Part shown: piece by piece, positions 8,668 through 16,171 of the stretch | Layout of the letters: every line of letters starts with the position of its first letter | How positions within the stretch are numbered: position 1 is the first letter of the stretch | Assembly: GCF_018332695.1 (NCBI RefSeq) | Contig: NZ_BOQN01000107.1 | Span: forward strand, 58,841 to 122,840 | Source: Paractinoplanes toevensis | Lineage (GTDB): Bacteria; Actinomycetota; Actinomycetes; Mycobacteriales; Micromonosporaceae | Length of the DNA stretch: 64,000 nt | Direction: 5' to 3' | Program-made: the position numbers and the translations under genes | The notes under the pieces: generated by a model | The model's database searches: none | What the model saw: the letters and a program-made list of their open reading frames with translations, nothing else | What the model was told of the DNA's origin: nothing

Positions 8668-10131
8668 TCAGAAGGGGAAGGACCCCGGCCGGCTGCGTAC
8701 CGTCACCCAGCGGGTCTCCGTGAACGCGTCGATGTTGGCGTCGGCGCCGCCGAAGCGGGAACCGGTGCCGGAGGCTCCGGTTCCACCGAAGGGGGCGTTG
8801 GCCTCGTCGTTCACGGTCTGGTCGTTGATGTGCACGATGCCGGTGGGGATGCGGTCGGCCAGTTCCAGGCCGCGCATCGCGTCGCGGGTGACGATGCCCA
8901 GGGACAGGCCGTACTCGGTGTCGGTGGCCAGGGCTATCGCCTCATCGATGCTGCCGAAGCGGGCCACCGGCGCGACCGGGCCGAAGATCTCCCTCGCGAA
9001 CGCGGGTGTCGACGCGGTGACGCCGGCCAGGACCGTGGGGCGGTAGAAGAGACGATCGAATTCGCCGCCGGCGGCCAGGCGTACGCCGTCGCCGACGCTC
9101 GCCGTCACGATGTCGTGGATCTTGTCGCGCTGGCCGGCGTCGATCACCGGGCCGAGGGCGACCTGTTCCCGGGCCGGGTCGCCGACCGGCAGTTTCGCCG
9201 CCTTGTCGGCCAACCGCTCGACGAAGTCGTCGTAGATGCGCTCGTGCACCAGGTGCCGGCCGGTGGTCATGCAGATCTGGCCCTGGTGGAACCAGCTTCC
9301 CCAGGCGGCCAGGTTGACCGCGGCGTCCACGTCGGCGTCGTCGAGCACCAGCATCGCCGAGTTGCCGCCCAGCTCGAGGTGGGCCCGCTTGAGGTGGCTG
9401 CCGGCGGCCGCGCCGACCCGGCGGCCCGCCTCCGTGGAGCCGGTGAACGAGATGACGCCGACCCGCGGGTCGGTCACCAGGGCCTCGCCCACGTCGGCGC
9501 CGCCCGGCAGGACCTGCAACAACCCGTCCGGCAGGCCGGCCTCCTGGAAGATCCGGGCCAGGATCAGGCCGCCGGTCACGGCCGTCCGGGGATCGGGCTT
9601 GAGGAGTACGGCGTTGCCGAGCGCGAGGGCCGGTGCCACCGAGCGGATGCCCAGGATGATCGGCACGTTGAACGGCGAGATCACCCCGACGACCCCGACC
9701 GGGTAACGCCGGGTCATCGACAGTCGCGGTTCCTCGCTCGGCACCAGCGAGCCGTAGGGGCGGCTGGGCAGCGCGGCGGCCTCCCAGCACTCCTGCTCGG
9801 CGACGTGCACGGCGAAGCCGGCCATCCCGGGGACCGCGCCGACCTCCCGCACGTTCCACCAGGTGATCTCCTCGGCGTGCTCGGCCCACAGCTGGGCGGC
9901 GCGGCGCAGGACGGCCGCGCGGGCACTGTGCGGCTGGGCGGCCCAGTCCTTCTGCGCCGCGGCGGCGGCCTGCGCGGCCTGCGCCACGTCGGCCGGGGTG
10001 GCCAGGGCGAACTGGCCGAGAGTGTCGCCGGTGGCGGGCTCGACGACGTCGGTGGTGGCGCCGCTGCCGGGGCGCCAGGAGCCGCTCTCGAAGATCAGGT
10101 TTTGCCAGCGGGCGGGATCCAGCAGGGCCAT
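8668..10131 (-). CDS. aldehyde dehydrogenase, benzaldehyde/salicylaldehyde type
   Basis: 487 residues. An NAD(P)-dependent enzyme oxidising an aldehyde to the carboxylate in the cytoplasm. Family marks are the cofactor segment GVVGVISPFNVP, the FTGSTEAGR loop, the HLELGGN segment with the general-base glutamate, and the catalytic cysteine in HQGQICMTTGR. The catalytic loop and the PYG(S) region resemble benzaldehyde and vanillin dehydrogenases, so an aromatic substrate is likely but not shown. The ATG at 10131 has a good ribosome site (GGGAGG, 6 bases upstream); a longer in-frame start would take in the operator region. It is followed by a hairpin terminator and appears monocistronic. Confidence 0.9.
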   Translation of the reverse strand: MALLDPARWQNLIFESGSWRPGSGATTDVVEPATGDTLGQFALATPADVAQAAQAAAAAQKDWAAQPHSARAAVLRRAAQLWAEHAEEITWWNVREVGAVPGMAGFAVHVAEQECWEAAALPSRPYGSLVPSEEPRLSMTRRYPVGVVGVISPFNVPIILGIRSVAPALALGNAVLLKPDPRTAVTGGLILARIFQEAGLPDGLLQVLPGGADVGEALVTDPRVGVISFTGSTEAGRRVGAAAGSHLKRAHLELGGNSAMLVLDDADVDAAVNLAAWGSWFHQGQICMTTGRHLVHERIYDDFVERLADKAAKLPVGDPAREQVALGPVIDAGQRDKIHDIVTASVGDGVRLAAGGEFDRLFYRPTVLAGVTASTPAFAREIFGPVAPVARFGSIDEAIALATDTEYGLSLGIVTRDAMRGLELADRIPTGIVHINDQTVNDEANAPFGGTGASGTGSRFGGADANIDAFTETRWVTVRSRPGSFPF

Positions 10132-10188
10132 CGTCGGCCTCCCTTCGAGTGGGCTGACCATAGGCCGGGATTTCGCCCAGATCAACAC

Positions 10189-10210
10189 ACTGTTTCAAAT
10201 GTTGAACAGT
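10189..10210. promoter_or_regulatory. inverted repeat upstream of aldehyde dehydrogenase
   Basis: Six-base arms ACTGTT / AACAGT lie 10 bases apart; with one bulged T the arms extend to ACTGTT(T)CAA / TTGAACAGT around ATG. It is 58 bases upstream of the dehydrogenase ATG. The TGTT-CAA/TTG-AACA form resembles IclR-type sites, but no regulator gene is adjacent. Confidence 0.4.
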
Positions 10211-10332
10211 AACCCGGGCCGGACGGCGGCTGATTCCGTTCTGATCTAGATGGTGAACCGCCGGGCGCTCCGGCTCGTATGTCGGGGAGAGGGTGGCACC
10301 CCACGCTGCCCCCGACCGAAGGACAGCAGATC

Positions 10333-11991
10333 TTGCCGCGCATCAGCCGGCGTCCCCTCCTGAGGGGCACGCTCACCGTCGCCGCCGCCGTCCTTGTCTA
10401 TCTGGCCCTGATCGTTCCGGACGCGCTCGGCCGCACCAAGGCCGGGACACCCATCGAGGGCGCGTTCTTCCGGGTGCCGATCGAGGTGATCATCGGAGGG
10501 GCGGTCCTGCTCGCCCTCTCGCCGCGCTGGCGGCGGCCGGTCGCCGTGCTGTTCGGGCTGGGGCTGGGCGTGGTCGCGGTTCTCAAGGTGTTCAACTTCG
10601 GCTTCCGGCAGACGCTGGGCCGGCGCTTCGACATCGTTCTCGACCCGCCGCTGCTGCGCGACGGCTACAACGCGCTCACCGAGACCGACGGCCGGCTGTA
10701 CGCGAACCTGGCCGTCGCCGGAGCCGTGCTGCTGATCGTGGCCGTGCTGGTGGCCTGCACCCTGGCCGTCCTGCGGCTCACCGCCGTCACCGCCCGCTAC
10801 ACGAACCCGGCCCGCCGCACCCTGGTCGGCCTCACCGCGGTGTGGCTCGCGCTGGCGCTGAGCGGTGTCACCCTGTTCCCGAACTCGCCGGTCGCCTCGG
10901 ACACCGCCGCCGACCTGCTCAAGAACACCGTGAAGTCGGTGCCGGTGGCGCTGCGCGACAAGCGCGAGTTCGCCGCGCAGACCGAGAACGACCCGTACCA
11001 CGGCGTGCCGCCGGCCGAGCTGGTCAGTGGCCTGGCCGGGAAGAACGTGGTGATCGGCGTGGTGGAGAGCTACGGGCGCACCGCCCTGACCAACCCGGCG
11101 ATGACCGCGATCGTCAACCCGGTGCTGGACGCCGGCCAGAAGAAGCTCGACGCGGCCGGCTTCGCGGCGAAGACCGGATGGCTGACCTCGTCGACGTTCG
11201 GCGGCGGCAGCTGGCTGGCGCACGCGTCCTTCCAGTCCGGGCTGTGGATCGACAACCAGCAGCGGTACCGGCAGCTGGCGGCCAGCGACCGGCTCACCCT
11301 GACCAGCACCTTCCACGACGCCGGCTGGCAGACCGCCGGCATCGAACCGGGCAACACGGTGGCCTGGCCGGAGGCCTCCTACTACGGGTACGACACGGTC
11401 TACGACTCGCGGAACATGGGCTACAAGGGCACCCGTTACGGCTGGTCCCGGATGCCCGACCAGTACACGCTCGACGTCTTCCAGAAGAAGGTGTACGGGC
11501 CGCGGACCAAGCCGGTGATGGCCGAGATCACCATGACCTCCAGCCACGAGCCGTGGACCGCGATCCCCGACATGGTCGACTGGGACAAGATCGGCGACGG
11601 TTCGCAGTTCCAGGCGAACCCGCTGGACCGGCACGAACTGTGGGATTCCGCGCCGAACACCCGGATCCAGTACGCCAAGTCGATCGGCTACTCGGTGGAC
11701 AGCCTGATCTCGTGGGCGACGAAGTACGGCGGCAAGGACCTGGTCCTCGTCATGTTCGGCGACCACCAGCCGATCCCGCTGGTCAGTGGCGGCACCAACG
11801 CCAGCCACGACGTCCCGGTCACGATCATCGCGCACGACCCGGCCGTGCTGGACCGCATCGCCGACTGGCACTGGGCCGACGGCCTCCGCCCCGCCGCCGA
11901 CACCCCGATCTGGCGGATGGACCAGTTCCGGGACCGGTTCTTCACCGCGTTCCGCAGCCAGGGTGGCGTGGCGATGTCGGCACACCGCTGA
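10333..11991 (+). CDS. membrane-bound sulfatase/phosphoglycerol-transferase-like enzyme
   Basis: About 552 residues. Four or five membrane helices occupy the first 200 residues, followed by an extracytoplasmic alkaline-phosphatase-superfamily domain. Marks of the LTA-synthase/sulfatase type are NVVIGVVESYGRTAL (metal and nucleophile region), the TMTSSHEPW segment and VMFGDHQP near the C-terminus. Such enzymes transfer or hydrolyse phosphoglycerol or sulfate groups on envelope polymers; the substrate here is unknown. The TTG at 10333 is chosen because AAGGA lies 9 bases upstream; an ATG at 10279 lacks a ribosome site. It stands alone between two promoters. Confidence 0.72.
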   Translation: MPRISRRPLLRGTLTVAAAVLVYLALIVPDALGRTKAGTPIEGAFFRVPIEVIIGGAVLLALSPRWRRPVAVLFGLGLGVVAVLKVFNFGFRQTLGRRFDIVLDPPLLRDGYNALTETDGRLYANLAVAGAVLLIVAVLVACTLAVLRLTAVTARYTNPARRTLVGLTAVWLALALSGVTLFPNSPVASDTAADLLKNTVKSVPVALRDKREFAAQTENDPYHGVPPAELVSGLAGKNVVIGVVESYGRTALTNPAMTAIVNPVLDAGQKKLDAAGFAAKTGWLTSSTFGGGSWLAHASFQSGLWIDNQQRYRQLAASDRLTLTSTFHDAGWQTAGIEPGNTVAWPEASYYGYDTVYDSRNMGYKGTRYGWSRMPDQYTLDVFQKKVYGPRTKPVMAEITMTSSHEPWTAIPDMVDWDKIGDGSQFQANPLDRHELWDSAPNTRIQYAKSIGYSVDSLISWATKYGGKDLVLVMFGDHQPIPLVSGGTNASHDVPVTIIAHDPAVLDRIADWHWADGLRPAADTPIWRMDQFRDRFFTAFRSQGGVAMSAHR

Positions 11992-12031
11992 GCCACTGTC
12001 ACGATTTCGCCGGCTGGGCAGTCCTGTCGGT

Positions 12032-12487
12032 ATGAAAACCGCAACCGCGAGCAGGGCCGGCCTGTTCACCCTGGCCGGCCTGCAGACGATCGTCTCGGTC
12101 TGGCAGTACTTCTTCCCGCGCTCGTTCTACGACGACTTCCCGACCGTACGGCTCGACCCGCCGTACAACGAGCACCTGCTCTCCGACGTCGGCGGCCTCG
12201 GCCTGGCCCTGACCGCCATGCTGTACTTCGCCGCCGTGGTCCTCGATCGCAAGGTCGTGCTGTCCGCCCTCACCGGTTACACGATCTACGCGGCCACCCA
12301 TTTCGCCTTCCACGTCCGGCACTTCGAGCACTTCTCGGTACGGGACGCGCTCGGGGTCGGCACCGGACTCGGCTTCGAGGTGGTGCTGGCTGTCGCACTG
12401 CTGTTCGGGACTTTGGTCCTGCCGGGTCGGGATGTTCTACCCGGGTCTGCACAGCCCGCGGAGAGGAGTCTCAAAGGCGAGAGATAA
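12032..12487 (+). CDS. small four-helix membrane protein
   Basis: 151 residues with about four hydrophobic segments (LFTLAGLQTIVSVW, LGLALTAMLYFAAVV, VLSALTGYTIYAATH and VVLAVALLFGTLVL). Conserved-looking charged loops include FPRSFYDDFPTVRLDPPYNEHLL and HVRHFEHFSVRDAL. I recognise no named family with certainty. It is followed 20 bases later by a DoxX-family gene, so the two may form a unit. A redox-linked membrane role is suggested only by that neighbour. Confidence 0.65.
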   Translation: MKTATASRAGLFTLAGLQTIVSVWQYFFPRSFYDDFPTVRLDPPYNEHLLSDVGGLGLALTAMLYFAAVVLDRKVVLSALTGYTIYAATHFAFHVRHFEHFSVRDALGVGTGLGFEVVLAVALLFGTLVLPGRDVLPGSAQPAERSLKGER

Positions 12488-12507
12488 ACAGACCTCCGGA
12501 GGCAACG

Positions 12508-13065
12508 ATGACCACCACCGCCGCTCACGCCCACCAGCTCGAAACCGTCGAAGCCCCGGGCCACATCCTCACCAAGCCCGCCGCCAAGGTCCTGGCCGTC
12601 CTGCGGGTGGCCACCGGGTTCGTCTTCCTCTGGGCGTTCCTCGACAAGACCTTCGGCCTCGGCTACTCGACTCCCTCCGCGAAAGCCTGGATCAACGGCG
12701 GCTCCCCGACCAAGGGCTTCCTCGCCTCGGTGGAAGCCGGACCCTTCCAAAGCTTCTTCCACAACATCGCCGGCGCCGGCTGGGCCAACTGGCTGTTCAT
12801 GCTGGGCATGCTCGGCGTCGGCCTCGCCCTCATCCTCGGCATCGGCCTCCGCGCCGCCGCCGGCGCGGGCACCGCGATCATGGCGATGATGTGGCTGGCC
12901 GAGTGGCCCCTCGCCAGCGGAAGCTCCAACCCGATCGTCGACTACCACGTCGTCTACGCCCTGGCCGCCATCGTCTTCGCGCTCACCTACGCCGGACAGA
13001 CCTGGGGACTCGGCAAGATCTGGGCCAACCTCCCCATCGTCCAGAAGAACCGCTGGCTCATCTGA
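12508..13065 (+). CDS. DoxX-family membrane protein
   Basis: 185 residues with four membrane helices in the DoxX arrangement. Helix 1 begins LAVLRVATGFVFLWAFLDKTFG, a typical DoxX N-terminal feature, and later helices carry GLALILGIGLRAAAGAG and VYALAAIVFAL. DoxX-like proteins are associated with thiosulfate:quinone oxidation or with membrane redox-stress complexes; which applies here is unknown. A strong GGAGG lies 7 bases before the ATG, and a hairpin terminator follows the stop. Confidence 0.85.
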   Translation: MTTTAAHAHQLETVEAPGHILTKPAAKVLAVLRVATGFVFLWAFLDKTFGLGYSTPSAKAWINGGSPTKGFLASVEAGPFQSFFHNIAGAGWANWLFMLGMLGVGLALILGIGLRAAAGAGTAIMAMMWLAEWPLASGSSNPIVDYHVVYALAAIVFALTYAGQTWGLGKIWANLPIVQKNRWLI

Positions 13066-13077
13066 AAATAAAAATCC

Positions 13078-13101
13078 GAAGCCGCCTCTCGGGGCGGCTT
13101 C
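13078..13101 (+). terminator. hairpin terminator after the DoxX gene
   Basis: Perfect 9-base stem GAAGCCGCC / GGCGGCTTC with loop TCTCGG, 13 bases after the DoxX stop. The stem matches the aldehyde dehydrogenase terminator stem at 8638-8661. Confidence 0.75.
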
Positions 13102-13441
13102 GCCGTGTTCGCCAGGGGCCGCAGGAAGCGGGCGTACGAGACGGCCAGGACCGCCATGACGGTGAAGATGATCCAGGCGGTGGTGGCCGGCCCGGCGACC
13201 GTCAGGGCGTAACCGGCGATCAGGGCGCCCAGTGGGGCCGCGCCCTCGGTGACCACGGCGGCCGCGCTGACCACCCCACCAGGACCAGGAGTACGACGGT
13301 CCGGAACAGGATGTTGGTCGTTCCGGCGGCCACTGTCGCCGGCCGCAGGAACGGGATCCGCCAGGTCCAGCGGAAACCCTCAGGGCGCCGCCGAAGGCGC
13401 GGCCGCCGAGGTTCGCGCGCGGCGAGCCGGTGACCACGCTG
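13102..13441 (-). pseudogene. remnant of an MFS transporter
   Basis: Two MFS fragments lie in different minus-strand frames. Around 13381-13276 the translation reads EGFRWTWRIPFLRPATVAAG then TTNILFRTVVLLVL, a mid-protein MFS loop and helix. From about 13277 another frame continues TEGAAPLGALIAGYALTVAG then WIIFTVMAVLAVSYARFL, a late helix pair. About 100 residues of normal protein are missing at the junction, and both ends are absent; the apparent C-terminal tail is just the DoxX terminator read through. No start or ribosome site is present. It fills the 489-base stretch between the DoxX and haloperoxidase-like genes. Confidence 0.65.
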
Positions 13442-13554
13442 AATGTTATCCGTCCCGCCCCAAATGACCGTCCCTCCACATCGGAGTGACGGGGTTGCCC
13501 GGCACCGCGCGCGACGACTTGGATACGAGCGACACGACTATCGGGGGAAGTCGC

Positions 13555-14772
13555 ATGAGACGCTTCAGCTTGCTCGCCGTCGCCGCCCTTCTGGTCACGG
13601 CATTCGCGCCCGCACCGGCCGCGCGGGCCGCCACCGGCACCAACGCCGTCGTCCTCTGGAACAGCAACGCACAGACCGCGATCTACGAGGTGGCCCGTCA
13701 GGGGCCCTACGTCGCGCCGCGCAGCTTCGCCATGGTGCAGGGCGCCGTCTACGACGCGGTCAACGCGATCGCCGGCACGCCCTACCAGCCGTACCTGCGG
13801 GCACCTCGCGCCCACCGCGGTGACTCCGCCGACGCGGCCGTGGCGGCCGCCGCGTACCGCGTACTCCTCTCGTTGTTCCCGGCCCAGTCCCCCGACCTCG
13901 ACGGCATGTACGCCGCCGCCCTGGCCCCGATCCCGGACGGGCGCGCGAAGCGCGGCGGCATCGCCGTCGGCGAGCAGGCCGCGGCCGACATGATCGCGGC
14001 GCGGGTCGGCGACGGCGCCTTCGGCCCCGCCACCTGGACCGTGGGCACGGCACCCGGACAGTGGCGGCCGACCCCACCGGCGTACGCGTCGGACGGCGCC
14101 TGGGTCGGCGACATGCGGTCCTTCGTGATTCCGCGTAACGACATGTTCCGCACCGCGGGGCCGCCCGCGCTGACCAGTGCCCGCTGGTCCCGCGACCTCG
14201 CCGAGGTCAAGGTGCTCGGCGGCGTGCACAGCACGGTCCGCACCCAGGATCAGACCGAGGCCGCGATCTGGTGGCACGACCGGCGCCTCACCGAGTGGGA
14301 GATCAAACGGCAGTTGGCCGGCACCCGGCATCTGTCCACCCTGCAGACCGCGCGGATGTTCGCGCTGGCCGACGTGGCCAACGCCGACTCGCTGATCGCC
14401 TGCTTCAACGAGAAGAAGTACTGGAGTTTCTGGCGGCCGGTCACCGCCGTCCAGGAGACCGGCGACCCCACCTGGATGCCGCTGCTGACCACGCCGCCGT
14501 TCCCCGACTACACCTCGGGGCACACCTGCTCGACGTCGACCATCATGGTCACGCTGCGCGCCTTCTTCGGCCGCGACGACATCCCGTTCAGCGCCTACAG
14601 CGCCGACTCCGGCACGACCCGGCACTTCACCAGCTTCTCGTCGGCCCTGGCCGAGGTCGTCGAGGCGCGGATCTGGGGCGGGGTGCACTACCGCAGCGCC
14701 GACGTGGACGGGGCGCGGATCGGTGACGGGGTGGCCCGTTACGTCCTGGCCCACGAGTTCGGGCGCCGCTGA
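13555..14772 (+). CDS. secreted vanadium-dependent haloperoxidase/PAP2-type phosphatase
   Basis: 405 residues with a Sec signal peptide (about 1-26, cut after AARA). The vanadate/phosphate site is visible: K287 and R294 in KKYWSFWRP (KX6RP), S321-G322-H323 in PDYTSGHT, and R372 with H378 in RIWGGVHYR. The second motif has T in place of the usual P before SGH. It belongs to the vanadium chloroperoxidase/acid phosphatase superfamily, and both halide oxidation and phosphomonoester hydrolysis are possible. The ATG at 13555 follows GGGGGA at a proper spacing and leads straight into the signal peptide. It appears monocistronic and secreted. Confidence 0.85.
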   Translation: MRRFSLLAVAALLVTAFAPAPAARAATGTNAVVLWNSNAQTAIYEVARQGPYVAPRSFAMVQGAVYDAVNAIAGTPYQPYLRAPRAHRGDSADAAVAAAAYRVLLSLFPAQSPDLDGMYAAALAPIPDGRAKRGGIAVGEQAAADMIAARVGDGAFGPATWTVGTAPGQWRPTPPAYASDGAWVGDMRSFVIPRNDMFRTAGPPALTSARWSRDLAEVKVLGGVHSTVRTQDQTEAAIWWHDRRLTEWEIKRQLAGTRHLSTLQTARMFALADVANADSLIACFNEKKYWSFWRPVTAVQETGDPTWMPLLTTPPFPDYTSGHTCSTSTIMVTLRAFFGRDDIPFSAYSADSGTTRHFTSFSSALAEVVEARIWGGVHYRSADVDGARIGDGVARYVLAHEFGRR

Positions 14773-14775
14773 GCG

Positions 14776-15462
14776 TCAGGCCCGGATCAGCTGCCGCAGG
14801 CGGTCGAGGAACCGCTGGTCCGGCAGCCGGTCCGGGCGTGCGTCGAAATAGTTGACGGTGCTGAGCGCGAACCAGTTCTCCCCGGACAGCAGGATCGGCA
14901 GCAGCGGTTTGCCCCGGTCACGGGCCCGGTGCAGCTCGTTGCCGACGTTCGCGGACGCCTCCGCCGCCGGGGACATCACCACGATCATCGCGGTGCAGTC
15001 GTCGACCCGGTCGCGGACCACGTGCTCCCACCGGTCGCCGACCTCGAGCCGGTGCCGGTCCAGCCACACCGGGAGGCCGCCCTTCGCCAGCAGGTCGACG
15101 AGCCGGTCCACGTAGCCGACGTCACGCCGGCTGTAGCTGACGAACACGTGCCCCCGGTCGAGGGCGAGGGGCTCGGACCCGCGGTACAGCTCGCGGAAGG
15201 CCGCCAGTTCGGAGTCGGCGTCCCGCGGGGCGGCCGACATCCGGCAGAGCACGGTGACGATCGCCTCGAGCTTGGCCCACGCCGGCAGCGTCCGTCCGTG
15301 GAGGACAGCGCTGACCGTCTCGTGCGAGACCGAACCGGCCTGCCGGCTGATGATCCGGGTGGCCGGCATGCCGGCCACCCGATAGAGGTCGTGCAGCCGC
15401 ACGAGCAGCTCGCGGTGCGGGCCGTCCGGGACCTTGTCCGGGCCGGGCAAAGCGATCGGCAC
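14776..15462 (-). CDS. helix-turn-helix protein with C-terminal TIR domain
   Basis: 228 residues in two parts. Residues about 16-75 form an XRE-like DNA-binding segment (RELLVRLHDLYRVAG, SHETVSAVLHGRTLPAW) seen in many actinobacterial regulators and effectors. Residues about 105-208 form a TIR domain: HVFVSYSRRD, LPVWLDRHRLEVGD, AMIVVMSP, and the αC segment SANVGNELHRA with E176 in the usual NADase glutamate position. TIR domains either cleave NAD+ or bind partner TIRs. A GTG start at 15462 has GGAG 7 bases upstream. An inverted repeat in the promoter suggests autoregulation. No partner defence gene is adjacent. Confidence 0.8.
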   Translation of the reverse strand: MPIALPGPDKVPDGPHRELLVRLHDLYRVAGMPATRIISRQAGSVSHETVSAVLHGRTLPAWAKLEAIVTVLCRMSAAPRDADSELAAFRELYRGSEPLALDRGHVFVSYSRRDVGYVDRLVDLLAKGGLPVWLDRHRLEVGDRWEHVVRDRVDDCTAMIVVMSPAAEASANVGNELHRARDRGKPLLPILLSGENWFALSTVNYFDARPDRLPDQRFLDRLRQLIRA

Positions 15463-15467
15463 TCGAC

Positions 15468-15507
15468 GCTCCGAACGGGGTCAACGGGATCGGAGCAACC
15501 AATAGTA
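15468..15507 (-). promoter_or_regulatory. promoter and inverted repeat of the HTH-TIR gene
   Basis: TACTAT (minus strand, 15507-15502) is a good -10 element. Just downstream lies an inverted repeat GCTCCGA-N15-TCGGAGC (15468-15496) that covers the probable transcript start and the ribosome site. Binding by the protein's own HTH is an inference. Confidence 0.4.
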
Positions 15508-15527
15508 GGCGCCGCGGCCCGGACGGG

Positions 15528-16085
15528 TCACTTGGTGGCCCGGCCGGTGATCAGGTCTCGGAGGCGGTCGACGAGGCCGACACCCGGTCCGGCCAGCTTG
15601 TGGAACAGTTCGCTGTTCGGGGCGCCCGGGTGCGGGCGGGTCGGTGCGAGCTTCTTCGCCGTCTGCACCTTGCCGGCCAGCTCGACGAGTTCCTCGTGCG
15701 GGATGCGGCTGCGCAGCTGCGGGAACTGCTCCGTCTCCTCGTCCTGCACGTGGTCGGCGAGGATTTCCTCGAGCTTGCGCAGCGTCTCGTCGAAGTCGGC
15801 CGAGGAGACCTCGAGGCCCTCCAGCCTCTTCATCGTCTCCTCGAGTTCCTTGTGCTCCTCGACGTCGTGTTCGACCGCCTTGTCGCCCTCCGGCAGGTAC
15901 TTGCGCATGGCCGGGTAGACGTACATCTCCTCGGCCACGGCGTGCCGGACCAGTTCGCTGATGGCGGTGTCGGTGAGATCCCGGCGGATCATCGGGTCGC
16001 GTACCGTCCAGATCTCGCCGATCAGGGCGGTGACGTCGCGGTGGTCGGCGGTCAGGACATCGACCACGTCCGGGTTATCGGCCAT
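15528..16085 (-). CDS. hemerythrin-domain protein
   Basis: 185 residues. A hemerythrin HHE fold is supported by the spaced histidine and acidic ligands: LTADHRDV, LVRHAVAEEMYVYP, HDVEEHKELEE and ILADHVQDEETEQFP. Such proteins bind a di-iron centre and sense or store oxygen, NO or iron in the cytoplasm. The C-terminal about 40 residues are basic and proline-rich, outside the fold. The ATG at 16085 has GGAGG 5 bases upstream. It is divergent from a zinc alcohol dehydrogenase with an 86-base gap that would hold both promoters. Confidence 0.88.
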   Translation of the reverse strand: MADNPDVVDVLTADHRDVTALIGEIWTVRDPMIRRDLTDTAISELVRHAVAEEMYVYPAMRKYLPEGDKAVEHDVEEHKELEETMKRLEGLEVSSADFDETLRKLEEILADHVQDEETEQFPQLRSRIPHEELVELAGKVQTAKKLAPTRPHPGAPNSELFHKLAGPGVGLVDRLRDLITGRATK

Positions 16086-16171
16086 CGTTCCTCCATTGAA
16101 CTCGAAGCTGGACGGCCGCATACCCCAGAACTCGGCGGCATAACTCGGCTTTCATCGGGCATCCGGCGGTG

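Noticed and set aside
11997..12030. TGTCACG ... GTC pattern before the small membrane protein, recalling ECF41-type promoters
   Set aside because: The -10 part matches poorly and no ECF41 gene is nearby, so it was not called.
10246..12069. 607-codon minus-strand frame opposite the sulfatase-like gene
   Set aside because: GC-rich antisense frame; the plus-strand protein has membrane helices and enzyme motifs, this one has none.
12286..14754. 822-codon minus-strand frame
   Set aside because: It passes antisense through DoxX and the haloperoxidase-type gene and only by chance covers part of the MFS remnant in the wrong frame.
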